DNA of 64,000 bases from Oscillospiraceae bacterium (GTDB lineage Bacteria; Bacillota; Clostridia; Oscillospirales; Ruminococcaceae). The stretch lies in NCBI GenBank assembly GCA_020024285.1, contig JAHHTZ010000008.1, positions 23,150 to 87,149 of the forward strand. The letters run 5' to 3'. Shown piece after piece: positions 8,196 to 18,126 of the stretch. Position numbers and translations under genes: made by a program. Positions within the stretch are counted from its first letter, which is position 1; each line of letters opens with the position of its first letter. Under the pieces are notes generated by a model that ran no database searches, was not told the DNA's origin, and saw only the letters and a list, made by a program, of their open reading frames with translations.

Positions 8196-9701
8196 ATGTC
8201 TACTACAAAGAAAAAACTCTCGTTTCCGTCGGCAATCACGGTGCTGTTTATCGTATTGATTTTGGCAGCATTGCTGACCTACATGGTCCCGGCGGGCAAA
8301 TACGCAAAAATGATCTATGATGCAGATGCAAACGTATTTGAGATCACATCACCATCCGGTGAAGTTACCACCATGCCGCCGACGCAGGAAACGCTGGACA
8401 CCCTGGGTGTGACCGGCAGCCTTGACAAATTCCTCGACGGAAGCCTGCACAAGCCGGTTGCCATCCCTGGAAGCTACGAGCGGGTTGCACAGCAGCCGCA
8501 GGGCTTCTTTGAAACCATCAAATCACCTGTTTCCGGTATCTATGAAACCATCGACATCATCCTGTTTGTCTTTATCCTCGGCGGCATCATCGGTGTGCTC
8601 AACCACATGGGCGCATTCAGCGCCGGCATCGGTGCCCTGTCGAAGATCACAAAGGGCAAGGAGTTTATCCTCATCATCTTCATCACCACCCTGATCGCCG
8701 CAGGCGGCACCACATTCGGGCTTGCGGAGGAAACCATCGCACTCTACCCGATCATGGTTCCTGTATTCCTCGCAGCAGGGTATGATGCGATCACCTGTAT
8801 CGCGTCGATCTACCTCGGCTCGTGCATCGGTACCATGTTCTCCACCATCAACCCGTTCTCCATCGGGGTTGCGTCCAACGCTGCCGGCATCAGCATGGCA
8901 AACGGGATGGGCTTTCGAACCGTCGGCTTGATCGGTGCCACTGCCCTCACGATCATCTATATCCTTATTTATGCGAAAAAGGTAAAAGCAGATCCGAGCA
9001 AATCCCTCTGCTATGACCAGCTGCAGGAACATCAGAAAAAATACGGCATCGCAGGGGAAGCTCCGAAATTTACAGGCAGAATGAAGCTGTCGCTCATGAT
9101 CTTCGGTCTTACCTTCGCCGTTCTTGTCTGGGGTCTTGTTTCCCAGCACTGGTGGTTCGACTCCATGACTGCGCTTTTCCTCGGATGCAGCATCCTTCTC
9201 GCATTCGTCACCGGCATCCCGGAAAAAGATTATGTTGACCAGTTTATCGCAGGTGCAGGCGACCTCATGGGTGTTGCCCTCGTTGTAGGCGTTGCCCGTG
9301 CGGTGAATATCCTGCTCGAAAACGGTCTGGTATCCGATACCATCCTCAACTTCTTCTCCAATTCCATCGCAGGCATCAATCCGGTGCTCTTCATCGTTTT
9401 GATGATGCTGGTGTTTATCGTTCTGGGCTTCTTCATCAACTCCTCCTCCGGTCTTGCCACCCTGTCCATCCCAATCATGGCACCGCTGGCAACCGCAGTC
9501 GGTGTCAACAGAGAGGTCATCATCTCCGCCTATGTATTCGGTCAGGGTCTGATTTCCTTCATCACCCCAACCGGCTTGATTTTGGCAACTCTTGCAATGG
9601 TCGATATTTCCTTTGACAAATGGCTCAAATTCGTTATGCCGATCATGGGCATCATCGCTGGATTCAGCGGAATCCTCTTAGTTGTACAGGTTTTGGTATA
9701 A
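8196..9701 (+). CDS. YfcC family integral membrane carrier
   Basis: 501 residues with about 11-12 hydrophobic helices, starting with a short basic N-terminus (MSTTKKKLSF) and a first helix ending in YMVPAGKY, typical of the YfcC/C4-dicarboxylate anaerobic carrier group (Dcu-like). Relatives move dicarboxylates, amino acids or peptides; the substrate here is unknown, but its placement between pepD and pepP suggests amino acid or peptide exchange. Start chosen at 8196 because GGGGAGG is 8 bases upstream; the longer frame has no ribosome site. Followed by a strong terminator, so it is monocistronic. Confidence 0.85.
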   Translation: MSTTKKKLSFPSAITVLFIVLILAALLTYMVPAGKYAKMIYDADANVFEITSPSGEVTTMPPTQETLDTLGVTGSLDKFLDGSLHKPVAIPGSYERVAQQPQGFFETIKSPVSGIYETIDIILFVFILGGIIGVLNHMGAFSAGIGALSKITKGKEFILIIFITTLIAAGGTTFGLAEETIALYPIMVPVFLAAGYDAITCIASIYLGSCIGTMFSTINPFSIGVASNAAGISMANGMGFRTVGLIGATALTIIYILIYAKKVKADPSKSLCYDQLQEHQKKYGIAGEAPKFTGRMKLSLMIFGLTFAVLVWGLVSQHWWFDSMTALFLGCSILLAFVTGIPEKDYVDQFIAGAGDLMGVALVVGVARAVNILLENGLVSDTILNFFSNSIAGINPVLFIVLMMLVFIVLGFFINSSSGLATLSIPIMAPLATAVGVNREVIISAYVFGQGLISFITPTGLILATLAMVDISFDKWLKFVMPIMGIIAGFSGILLVVQVLV

Positions 9702-9709
9702 CGCACTCA

Positions 9710-9747
9710 AAAACCTCTGCCGCACAGCGATGCGGCAGAGGTTTTTT
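9710..9747 (+). terminator. Terminator after the yfcC-like gene
   Basis: AAAACCTCTGCCGCA and TGCGGCAGAGGTTTT pair around CAGCGA, followed by a T run. Confidence 0.88.
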
Positions 9748-9750
9748 GTA

Positions 9751-9778
9751 TTGACTTGCTTTTTTTCAATGATATAAT
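9751..9778 (+). promoter_or_regulatory. Sigma-A promoter for pepP
   Basis: TTGACT at 9751-9756, 16-base spacer, TATAAT at 9773-9778, directly after the preceding terminator. Confidence 0.75.
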
Positions 9779-9891
9779 AGGAACATAAACAGAAAACTGC
9801 GGGATTTTCTGCCGTATTGTTGTAACAAATGCTTAAAAGCAGCGGCAGCAGACCCCGCAAAAAATCTTGCAGGGGAAGGAAGTTTTTAACA

Positions 9892-11682
9892 ATGAAATCA
9901 GTGAAAGAACGCCTGAGCGCGCTGCGCGCTGCGATGGCACAGGCAAACTGTGATGCATATATCATGCCGACGAGCGACCCGCACGCCAGCGAATATGTTC
10001 CGGCGCATTTTACGACATGGGAATATTTTTCCGGATTTTACTGCGAAAATGCAAACCTTGTTGTGACAGCAGACGAAGCTGCCATGTGGGTGGATGGAAG
10101 ATTCTTCGGTGCAGCGGACACCGCCTTGCAGGGCACCGGCATCGAGAGCATGCACATGGGCGTGAAGGGCGTGCCGACGGTGGACGCGTGGCTCAAGGAG
10201 CATCTGGGCAAGGGGAAGGTGCTGGGCTGCTGCGCGCAGACCATGCCGCTGAGTCAGTCACGCAAGCTCGAAAAGACCTGCGAATCGGTGGGCGCATCCT
10301 TGCAGGATCTTCCGCAGATCATCGACGACGTGTGGGGAGAGGATCGCCCCGCGCTGCCTGCAACGCCTGTTTGGACGCTTGACGTCAAATATTCCGGCAG
10401 AACAGCCAAGGAAAAGCTCGCCATCCTGCGCGGGAAGCTGGCGGAGAAAACATGCACCGCTATGGTCATCACACGCCTTGACAGCATCGCATGGCTCCTC
10501 AACCTGCGCGCATCCGACGTGGAAGATACTCCGTATGCGCTCGCGTTCTGCTATGTGGACGAAGAACACGCAGTCCTCTTTCTCGACGAAAGCCGTGTGC
10601 CCCAGTCGGTGAAGGAGGAGCTGGGACGTGCAAAGGTGGAGCTTCGCGCTTATGAAGCAATGCCCTCCTACCTTGCAGCAGTACAGAAGGATGAAACCGT
10701 CCTCATCGATGCCGAGAGCCTCAACGCCTCGCTCTACCATGCGGTATGCGGCAATCCGCACTACACCGTGGTGGAAGCAGACGACCCGATCGTGATGCTC
10801 AAAGCAATCAAAAACGATACGGAGCTTTCCTGCACCCGTCAGGCACACCTCAACGACGCCGTTGCAATGGTGCGCTTTCAGATGGAGCTGGAGGAATGCC
10901 TCAAGAACAAAAAATCCCTGCGCGAAACCGACATCGACACCATCCTGCACAAATACCGCAGCAGCAACGAGAACTTCCTGACGGAGAGCTTCCCGACCAT
11001 CGCCGCCTACGGAGCGAATGCCGCAATGATGCACTATGCGCCGAAGGTGGGGAGCGATGCCGCCATCGAGAACAAGGGCTTCCTCCTTGTGGACAGCGGT
11101 GCGACCTATTATGACGGGACCACCGACATCACACGCACCTACCCCGTGGGCGAGGTATCCGAGGAGGAAAAGCTCGCCTACACCCGCGTGCTGCGCGCGC
11201 ACATCGATATTGCGATGGCAGTATGGCTCGAGGGCGCAACCGGCGGCGAGCTTGATATGATCGCGCGCCAGCCGCTGTGGCGCCACATGATCGACTACCG
11301 CTGCGGCACAGGACACGGCGTTGCCCATGTCGGAACCGTCCACGAGGACCCGCAGCAGATCCGCCCGCACAACAAGATCGTGTTTGAGCCGGGAATGGTC
11401 ATCACCGACGAACCGGGCATCTATGAGGAAGGCATCGTCGGCGTGCGCATCGAAAACGAGCTTCTCTGCACGCAGGCAGGCGAAAACCAGTACGGAAAAT
11501 TCCTGCGCTTTGAGCCGATCACCTACGTTCCGATCGCAGTGAGCTGCGTCCTCCTCGACGAGCTGACCCGTGAGGAAAAAGCATGGCTCAACGAGTATCA
11601 TGCACAGGTACTCGAAAAGCTCAGTCTGCTCCTTCGCGAGGAGGAATGCGCCTGGCTTCGTGAAAAGTGCGCTGCCATCTAA
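9892..11682 (+). CDS. pepP: Xaa-Pro aminopeptidase, M24B family
   Basis: 596 residues with two creatinase-like N-terminal domains, the pita-bread catalytic domain, and a C-terminal extension, the long form also seen in eukaryotic aminopeptidase P1. It releases the N-terminal residue from peptides with proline at position 2 using two Mn or Zn ions. Metal ligands can be seen as the two Asp in VDSGATYYDGTTDITR (about residue 400-415), His in GTGHGVAHVG (about 475), Glu in DEPGIYEEG (about 510) and Glu in IENELL (about 522). Start at MKSVKERL is preceded by GGGGAAGGAAG; the upstream part of the longer frame is leader. Own promoter and terminator. It completes a run of peptide-degrading genes. Confidence 0.92.
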   Translation: MKSVKERLSALRAAMAQANCDAYIMPTSDPHASEYVPAHFTTWEYFSGFYCENANLVVTADEAAMWVDGRFFGAADTALQGTGIESMHMGVKGVPTVDAWLKEHLGKGKVLGCCAQTMPLSQSRKLEKTCESVGASLQDLPQIIDDVWGEDRPALPATPVWTLDVKYSGRTAKEKLAILRGKLAEKTCTAMVITRLDSIAWLLNLRASDVEDTPYALAFCYVDEEHAVLFLDESRVPQSVKEELGRAKVELRAYEAMPSYLAAVQKDETVLIDAESLNASLYHAVCGNPHYTVVEADDPIVMLKAIKNDTELSCTRQAHLNDAVAMVRFQMELEECLKNKKSLRETDIDTILHKYRSSNENFLTESFPTIAAYGANAAMMHYAPKVGSDAAIENKGFLLVDSGATYYDGTTDITRTYPVGEVSEEEKLAYTRVLRAHIDIAMAVWLEGATGGELDMIARQPLWRHMIDYRCGTGHGVAHVGTVHEDPQQIRPHNKIVFEPGMVITDEPGIYEEGIVGVRIENELLCTQAGENQYGKFLRFEPITYVPIAVSCVLLDELTREEKAWLNEYHAQVLEKLSLLLREEECAWLREKCAAI

Positions 11683-11683
11683 T

Positions 11684-11720
11684 AAAAAACGGAGTGTATC
11701 GCATCGATACACTCCGTTTT
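11684..11720. terminator. Bidirectional terminator between pepP and mscS-like gene
   Basis: AAAACGGAGTGTATCG and CGATACACTCCGTTTT pair around CAT, flanked by A and T runs; it lies between two convergent stop codons. Confidence 0.9.
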
Positions 11721-11737
11721 GGCATGTTGGGGAAAGG

Positions 11738-12814
11738 TCAGCTGTTTTTGATGTGCAGGGTCTGGGTCGGGAAGGCGAAGGAGCAGCCTTCTTCCTCCAC
11801 GATCTTCATGACTTCGAGGTTCACGGCTTCCTTCACCTTCTGATAGGGCGCGAAGGCTGTTTCCGTGGAAAAATAGAGAATGGAGATTTCAAGGCTCGAA
11901 TCGAGGAAGGCGTTGAAGTTCACCACGGCGCTGCCCGGCACCACGCCTTCATGATCCTGAAGCAGCTCCTCAATGCGCGCAACACAGCGGCGCAGCTGTT
12001 CGCTCGTGGTGCCGTATTCTACCCCCACCGAGAAGGTGACGCGGCGTTTTTCCATGCGGCTCCAGTTGGTGATGGGCTGGCTTGTGAGGGTGGAGTTTGG
12101 CACCACGACCTGTGCATTTGTGAAGGTGCGGATGCGTGTGCTGCGAAAGGTGATGTCCTCCACAACGCCCTCGATGGTCGGGGTCTGAATCCAGTCCTCC
12201 ACGGAGAACGGGCGGTCAAGCAGGATCACAAGTCCGCTGAACAGATTGGATGCGGTGTCCTGTGCAGCAAGGGCGAAGGTCAGACCGCCAAGTCCAAGAC
12301 CGGTGATGAGTGCGGTGACTTCGACGCCTGCCTCCGAGAGCATGATGATGACGGCGAATGCCACGATCAGCACCTTGACCGCCTTGTTGAGGAAGGTGAT
12401 GAGTGTCTTGCTCAGGTTTACATTGAGCTGCTCGCCAATGGTTTGATTGGCACTGAACACCCACTTTGACGCCGAATCCCAAAAGCGCAGCAGCACCCAG
12501 GTGATAAGGGCGATGATGGCGATGCGAAAGGCGTGGTTGACAAGCGGATAGCCGTATACGCCGAGGATGCTCAGGGCAAGATATGCCCCAAAAAGCGCGA
12601 ACATGGAGTGGCAGGGGACAAGGGTCTGCTTGATGTCATCGAGCGAGATCCACTCTTTGCGGTGGCAGAGGATGCGGTGGAGGATCTTCGCAATCAGGCT
12701 TGTGAGGCGCTGCTTGAGCCCCCACAGTGCCAAAAATACAAGGACAGCAGCACCGATGCGGATGAAAAACAGATATTCAAGCAAAAATTCGGGGATGAGC
12801 GATTCAAAGAACAT
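11738..12814 (-). CDS. Small-conductance mechanosensitive channel, MscS family
   Basis: 358 residues. Several N-terminal hydrophobic helices are followed by the MscS pore helix and beta domain: the Gly/Ala-rich stretch TGLGLGGLTFALAAQ (about residues 190-205), then the LLDRPFSVEDWI motif, and VVVPNSTL, all hallmarks of the family. It forms a membrane channel that releases solutes during hypo-osmotic shock. Start chosen at MFFESL (12814), since GAGAGGAG stands 8 bases before it; the longer frame would read through that site. A promoter lies at 12857-12884. Its terminator is shared with pepP. Confidence 0.92.
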   Translation of the reverse strand: MFFESLIPEFLLEYLFFIRIGAAVLVFLALWGLKQRLTSLIAKILHRILCHRKEWISLDDIKQTLVPCHSMFALFGAYLALSILGVYGYPLVNHAFRIAIIALITWVLLRFWDSASKWVFSANQTIGEQLNVNLSKTLITFLNKAVKVLIVAFAVIIMLSEAGVEVTALITGLGLGGLTFALAAQDTASNLFSGLVILLDRPFSVEDWIQTPTIEGVVEDITFRSTRIRTFTNAQVVVPNSTLTSQPITNWSRMEKRRVTFSVGVEYGTTSEQLRRCVARIEELLQDHEGVVPGSAVVNFNAFLDSSLEISILYFSTETAFAPYQKVKEAVNLEVMKIVEEEGCSFAFPTQTLHIKNS

Positions 12815-12856
12815 AAAAAAACTCCTCTCATTGATGGATGGGGACGACCCCAACCC

Positions 12857-12884
12857 ATTATACGGCATTCTATGAGAAAAACAA
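12857..12884 (-). promoter_or_regulatory. Promoter for the mscS-like gene
   Basis: On the minus strand TTGTTT (12879-12884), 16 bases, TATAAT (12857-12862). Confidence 0.5.
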
Positions 12885-12897
12885 GATGGTAAAAAGC

Positions 12898-12929
12898 AAA
12901 AACGGATGGGGGAATCCCCATCCGTTTTG
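12898..12929 (-). terminator. Terminator after the DUF4349 gene
   Basis: AAAACGGATGGGG and CCCCATCCGTTTT form a stem just downstream of the minus-strand stop at 12957. It is symmetrical and could work both ways. Confidence 0.8.
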
Positions 12930-12956
12930 CATCAGCGCGTCAGAAAACGGGGTCTG

Positions 12957-13964
12957 TTATTTTTCCTTCGGAGCATCCTGCTTCGGTTCGCTCGGCGCAC
13001 CGGCGGGCGGATTCTTCTTTGGAGCAGGGGGAAGCTTCGCTTTTTTGCGGCGCAGCTTGCGGATCAGCAGGACAATCAGGACGATCACAACTGCAACGAT
13101 CAGCAGGATCGGGCTGTCTGCAATCAGGAAGATCAAAAATTCCTCCGCAAAGATGCGGATGCGGTAGAGAGAATCCCGGAAGCCGGAGGAAATGCGCTCG
13201 CCGAATGTTTCGGAGCTGACGTCGCTCATCCTCTTTACCTCATGGACGCTGAGGGTGACAGTGCTGTAATCGATGAGATCGTCGTAGCGGCGCAGGGTGG
13301 AGGCATAGCCATCGAGCTGGTAATGCAGCTCGGACAGGCGCGCTTCCAGCTGGATGATATCTTCAAGCCGGGTCGCCTGCTTGAGCAGCTCGAGGAGCTT
13401 TTGCTCTTCAAGCTCGAGGGTTTGCTTGCGCGCCTCGTTGTCGGCGTAATCGAGGGTGATGTTTTCGCTCCATTTGCTGGTGTCTGTCACATTGCCGATG
13501 GTGCCGACCTGATTGAGGAACGCGTCAAGATTTTTTGTCGGGATGCGCACGGTGTAGCTGCCGCCGCGCGCCATGTTCTGACCATTGAGTCGCTTGCCGC
13601 CGTAGGTTTCGGAGCTTTCGATAAAGCCCTCATATTCCTTGACGGATTCGTTCATCTTTTCGATGAGCTCGTCGTAGTTGAGGGTTTCGACACTGACGCT
13701 GGCGCGCCAGATGAGCTTGATGTTTTTTTCCTGCATCGGCTCCATCGGTGCGGCGGAATCGATGCCCATGCCGCGATCCCCGTCGGGGGTGCCTTCACCC
13801 GGCGGCGCAGCCGGTGCAGCGGAATCCATCATCGACTCGCTGCTTTCCGGCATTGCCTCATTTTTGCTCATGTCCATGCCCGACGATGCGCCGCAGGCAC
13901 TGAGCATCAGGCACAGCGCAAGGGTAAGGGCGGCAAGAGAAGAAGTAAACGACCGTTTCATCAT
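12957..13964 (-). CDS. DUF4349 lipoprotein
   Basis: 335 residues. A signal peptide ends in the lipobox LSAC, so the mature protein is lipid-anchored on the outer face. A Met/Ser/Pro-rich linker leads to the DUF4349 region (about residues 80-265) with its helical coiled segment (ARKQTLELEEQKLLELL), followed by one C-terminal hydrophobic helix and a basic, Pro-rich cytosolic tail. DUF4349 proteins have no assigned function. The gene stands alone, with its own terminator. The start MMKRS is preceded by AGGAGG. Confidence 0.85.
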   Translation of the reverse strand: MMKRSFTSSLAALTLALCLMLSACGASSGMDMSKNEAMPESSESMMDSAAPAAPPGEGTPDGDRGMGIDSAAPMEPMQEKNIKLIWRASVSVETLNYDELIEKMNESVKEYEGFIESSETYGGKRLNGQNMARGGSYTVRIPTKNLDAFLNQVGTIGNVTDTSKWSENITLDYADNEARKQTLELEEQKLLELLKQATRLEDIIQLEARLSELHYQLDGYASTLRRYDDLIDYSTVTLSVHEVKRMSDVSSETFGERISSGFRDSLYRIRIFAEEFLIFLIADSPILLIVAVVIVLIVLLIRKLRRKKAKLPPAPKKNPPAGAPSEPKQDAPKEK

Positions 13965-14227
13965 AGAACCTCCTTATCAACCGTTTGTTTTTTGCGGGAG
14001 CGTCCTGCAAAGGGGCGCTCCGGCGGGATTTTCGGTACTGATTTCACTTTAATAGTATCATATCGGGGAGATATTACTTCACAAAAAGAAAATAATTGGA
14101 GGATGATACAAAAGTTTTCGGAAAATTTATACATTACAAATCAAAAAGTCCGGCAGCAATCTACACAAAAGGGAAATAATAGTGTATTATTTAAAAGCAG
14201 AAAAAACGTGCGAAGGAGGAAGCGTCC

Positions 14228-15703
14228 ATGAGAGCAAGCGGAATTTTAATGCACATCAGCAGTCTGCCCCAGTCCTGCGGGATCGGCACCCTCGGGCGGG
14301 AAGCGTACCGCTTTGTGGATTTTTTGCAGCAGTCCCACCAGAAATATTGGCAGGTGCTGCCGCTGTGTCCGACGGAGGAAGGGGATTCGCCCTATCAGTC
14401 GAGCTGTGTGTTCGCCGGAAACCCCTATTTCATCGACCTTGACTTTTTGCAGAAGGAAGGGCTTTTGCTCAAGGAGGAAATCGAGGGGAGCTGGGGGGAC
14501 GATGCGCAGCAGGTGGATTTTGAGCTGCTGCGCCGGAGAAGGCTCCCCGTGCTGTATCGGGCATATCAGCGCTTTCGCCCGAACGCAGGATACCGCCGCT
14601 TTTGCCGCCTGAATGAAGGCTGGCTTTGCGACTACGCCCTCTTCTGCGCCCTGCGCGAGCAGTACGGCGCCCCGTGGACCGCATGGAGCGAGCCGCTTCG
14701 CACACGCGATAAAAAGGCGCTCAAACAGGCATCGGAGGAGCTTGTTTTACACATCGATTTTTATAAATTTTTGCAGTTTAAGTTCTATGAGCAGTGGGGC
14801 TATCTCAAGCGGTATGCCAACCGCCACGGCATCAAAATCATCGGGGATCTGCCCATCTATGTGGCGGCGGACAGCTGCGACGTCTGGGCAAATCAGGAGC
14901 TGTTTTGGCTCGATTCGGACGGCTGCCCCACCGCTGTGGCAGGCTGTCCGCCCGATGCGTTTTCGGCTGAGGGGCAGCTGTGGAACAATCCGCTCTACCG
15001 CTGGGACCGCATGAAGCGATCGGGCTATCGCTTTTGGGTGGAGCGGGTGCGTCAGGCGCAGACGCTCTTCGATGTCATCCGCATCGACCACTTCCGCGGA
15101 CTGGAGAGCTATTATTCCATCCCGGCAGGCGATCCCACCGCCGAGCACGGACACTGGGAAAAGGGTCCCGGTGTGCGCCTGTTCCGCGCCATCGAGCGCA
15201 AACTCGGCAGGGTGGAGTTTTTGGCGGAGGACCTCGGGATGCTCACCCCGCAGGTGCACGAGCTGAGAGAGCGGCTTAAAATGCCGGGGATGCGCATCTT
15301 GCAGTTTGCCTTTTCGCTCGATGAGGAGAGCACCTACCTTCCGCACAACTGCATCGAAAATACCGTAGTATATACAGGAACACACGACAATAACACGGCG
15401 CTTGGCTGGTTTGACAGCCTGAGCGCGCCGGAGCAGCAGTTTGTCCTGCGCTATATCCGTGCGAAAGACCGCAGCGAACTGAGCTGGGCACTCATCGGGG
15501 CGGCATGGGGCAGCACGGCACAGCTTGCCGTTGCGCAGATGCAGGATGTGCTCGACCTTGGGGCGCAGGCGCGGATGAATACCCCTGCCACCGTGGGTCA
15601 AAACTGGAAATGGCGGATGCTGCCGGGGGCGGCAGATTGTTCGCTTGCCCATCGGCTTGCAGAGCTTACCGATCTGTATTTTCGCAGCAGGAACGAGAGA
15701 TAG
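14228..15703 (+). CDS. malQ: 4-alpha-glucanotransferase (amylomaltase)
   Basis: 491 residues, normal for GH77. It transfers alpha-1,4-glucan segments between maltodextrins in the cytosol. The N-terminus RASGILMHISSLP is the family signature; the catalytic Asp lies in VIRIDHFRGLE (about residue 283), the acid/base Glu in FLAEDLGML (about 335), and the third acidic residue in TGTHDNNT (about 385). GAAGGAGGAAG precedes the ATG. The phosphorylase gene begins 15 bases after the stop, so the two form an operon for maltodextrin or glycogen breakdown. Confidence 0.95.
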   Translation: MRASGILMHISSLPQSCGIGTLGREAYRFVDFLQQSHQKYWQVLPLCPTEEGDSPYQSSCVFAGNPYFIDLDFLQKEGLLLKEEIEGSWGDDAQQVDFELLRRRRLPVLYRAYQRFRPNAGYRRFCRLNEGWLCDYALFCALREQYGAPWTAWSEPLRTRDKKALKQASEELVLHIDFYKFLQFKFYEQWGYLKRYANRHGIKIIGDLPIYVAADSCDVWANQELFWLDSDGCPTAVAGCPPDAFSAEGQLWNNPLYRWDRMKRSGYRFWVERVRQAQTLFDVIRIDHFRGLESYYSIPAGDPTAEHGHWEKGPGVRLFRAIERKLGRVEFLAEDLGMLTPQVHELRERLKMPGMRILQFAFSLDEESTYLPHNCIENTVVYTGTHDNNTALGWFDSLSAPEQQFVLRYIRAKDRSELSWALIGAAWGSTAQLAVAQMQDVLDLGAQARMNTPATVGQNWKWRMLPGAADCSLAHRLAELTDLYFRSRNER

Positions 15704-15718
15704 AGGAGGGACCTTCCA

Positions 15719-18076
15719 ATGAAACAATGCAATCGAATGGAACCGATCGAGCTGCTTCTTCGTGCAGCAACGGGCGGCACACTCAAAACAGCAACGAGCC
15801 GCCAGCGCTATGAAGCGCTGTGCGCCGAGCTGATGGCGGAAATTGCGCCCGTCTGGGAAGAAACCGAGGAAAAACAGCAGCACCAAAAGCGCGCGTACTA
15901 TATTTCGGCAGAATTTCTGATGGGGCGCGCCATCTACAACAATCTCTTTGCGCTGCGCGCGCTGGAGGACGTGAAGCAGGAATGGAAGGAAGCAGGATTT
16001 CGCCCCGAGGAGTGGGAGCAGGAGGAGGACGCAGCGCTCGGAAACGGGGGACTTGGCAGGCTTGCCGCGTGTTTCCTCGATTCGGCGGCGACCCTGCATC
16101 TGCCGCTGGATGGCTACGGCATCCGCTACCGCTTCGGATTGTTCCGCCAGAGCATCGGCAACGGCATTCAAAAGGAAGAACCGGACGACTGGACCCGCGC
16201 AGGCGACCCGTGGTCCGTGCGCTGCGAGGAGGATTCGGTCACCATCTACTTTGCAGGGCAGACGGTTCGCGCCGTGCCCTACGATATGCCGATACTCGGC
16301 TTTGGGGGCAAGTGCGTCAACACGCTGCGCCTGTGGCAGAGCGAACCGATCTGCCCGCTGGACCTCAACGCCTTCAACGACCAAAACTATGCAGAAGCCT
16401 TCCGCGAGCAGGAGCAGGCACAGCGCATTTCTCAGGTGCTGTATCCGAACGATACCACCGACGACGGAAAGATCCTGCGCCTAAAGCAGGAATACTTCCT
16501 CGTGAGTGCATCGCTTCAGGACCTCATGAAACGCTACAAAGCCGTACATGGAAAAGACTTTGCGTCCTTGGGGGACTGGATCGCCGTCCAGCTCAACGAC
16601 ACCCACCCTGTCCTTGCCATCCCGGAGCTTGTGCGCATCCTTCTGATGGAGGACGTGGAATGGGACGATGCGGTGCAAATTACAAGGAAGGTCTTTTCCT
16701 ATACAAACCACACCGTGATGGCGGAGGCGATGGAAAAATGGAACGTGGAGCTCTTTACCTCCGTATTGCCGCATATTTATCAAATCATCTGCTCGCTCGA
16801 TGACACGCTCAAAAAGGAGCTGACCGAAAAGAACCTCGCGCCGCAACGCTTTGGGGAATATGCCCTCATCGACGGGGGAGAGGTCCACACGGCGCGCCTT
16901 GCATCCTATATGAGCCACCGGATCAACGGCGTTGCAAAAATCCATACCGAAATCCTTAGAGAATCCGTCCTTGCGCCGTGGGCGACGCTCTATCCCGAAC
17001 GGATCATCAATGAAACAAACGGCATCACGCCGCGCCGCTGGATCGGGCTGTGCAATCCGCAGCTCTCCGCCCTCATCACAAGGCTTTTGGGGGACGACGG
17101 CTGGCTCACCGACCTTTCCCGCCTGGGAGAGCTCAAACAATATGCAAACGATGACAACATCATCCGCGAATTTTTGCAGATCAAACAGCAGAAAAAGGAG
17201 GAGCTGTGCGCCTTTATGCAGCAAAAGGAGCGCGCCACCCTCGATGCGTCCTCGATGTTTGATATTCAGGTCAAGCGCTTCCATGAATATAAGCGTCAGA
17301 CCATGAACGCACTGGGACTTTTGATGATTTACTTTCGGCTCAAGGACCATAAGCTCGAACACTTCCAGCCGATGACCGTCCTCTTCGGCGGAAAGGCGGC
17401 GTCGGGCTATCGCCGCGCAAAGGCTGCCATCAAGCTCATCCGCGAGATCGCCGTCCTCATCAACACCGACCCCGAGATGCAGGGAAAGCTCAAGGTCGTG
17501 TTTGCCATCGACTATAACGTGTCCTATGCGGAGAAGATCATCCCTGCGGCAGACGTTTCGGAGCAGATTTCCACTGCCGGCACGGAGGCATCCGGTACGA
17601 GCAACATGAAGTTTATGGCAAACGGTGCCGTCACCCTTGGGACGATGGACGGCGCAAACATCGAGATCGTGGAGCAGGCAGGGGAAGAAAACAACTACAT
17701 CTTCGGCATGCGCGCCAAAGAGGTGCAGAAATTGAAGGGCAGCTACGACCCCAAAGCTCTCTGCGCGCAGGACGAGGAGATCCGCCGCGTGCTCGATGCC
17801 CTTGTGGACGGGACGCTCGAGGATTCGGGCGGGATGCTGCGTGAGCTGCACGATTCCCTGCTGGAACCCACCTACAACGACGCCGACCACTATATGGTGC
17901 TGGCAGACCTCAAGCCGTATGTCGAGGCAAGACTGCGCGCCAACCGCGACTATGATGACAAGCTCTCCTTTGGCAGAAAATGCTGGAACAACCTTTCCTC
18001 CTGCGGGATATTTTCGAGTGACCGCACCGTTCTCGGCTATGCCAAGGATATCTGGAGGATCGAACCGCTTTTCTAA
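15719..18076 (+). CDS. glgP: Glycogen/maltodextrin phosphorylase
   Basis: 785 residues. The enzyme releases glucose-1-phosphate from alpha-1,4-glucans using pyridoxal phosphate. The cofactor Lys is in SGTSNMKFMANGA (about residue 630) and the substrate-side segment GNGGLGRLAACF is near residue 110. Length agrees with bacterial phosphorylases. The ribosome site GAGGAGGG is in the 15-base gap after malQ. MalQ lengthens short dextrins that phosphorylase then degrades, so the pair works as one pathway. The histidine kinase gene starts 51 bases later on the same strand with no terminator seen between them. Confidence 0.94.
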   Translation: MKQCNRMEPIELLLRAATGGTLKTATSRQRYEALCAELMAEIAPVWEETEEKQQHQKRAYYISAEFLMGRAIYNNLFALRALEDVKQEWKEAGFRPEEWEQEEDAALGNGGLGRLAACFLDSAATLHLPLDGYGIRYRFGLFRQSIGNGIQKEEPDDWTRAGDPWSVRCEEDSVTIYFAGQTVRAVPYDMPILGFGGKCVNTLRLWQSEPICPLDLNAFNDQNYAEAFREQEQAQRISQVLYPNDTTDDGKILRLKQEYFLVSASLQDLMKRYKAVHGKDFASLGDWIAVQLNDTHPVLAIPELVRILLMEDVEWDDAVQITRKVFSYTNHTVMAEAMEKWNVELFTSVLPHIYQIICSLDDTLKKELTEKNLAPQRFGEYALIDGGEVHTARLASYMSHRINGVAKIHTEILRESVLAPWATLYPERIINETNGITPRRWIGLCNPQLSALITRLLGDDGWLTDLSRLGELKQYANDDNIIREFLQIKQQKKEELCAFMQQKERATLDASSMFDIQVKRFHEYKRQTMNALGLLMIYFRLKDHKLEHFQPMTVLFGGKAASGYRRAKAAIKLIREIAVLINTDPEMQGKLKVVFAIDYNVSYAEKIIPAADVSEQISTAGTEASGTSNMKFMANGAVTLGTMDGANIEIVEQAGEENNYIFGMRAKEVQKLKGSYDPKALCAQDEEIRRVLDALVDGTLEDSGGMLRELHDSLLEPTYNDADHYMVLADLKPYVEARLRANRDYDDKLSFGRKCWNNLSSCGIFSSDRTVLGYAKDIWRIEPLF

Positions 18077-18126
18077 GGCGGAGCATCTTCCGAACGCCAA
18101 AAACAAGGAGGGGACAACGCAACGCT

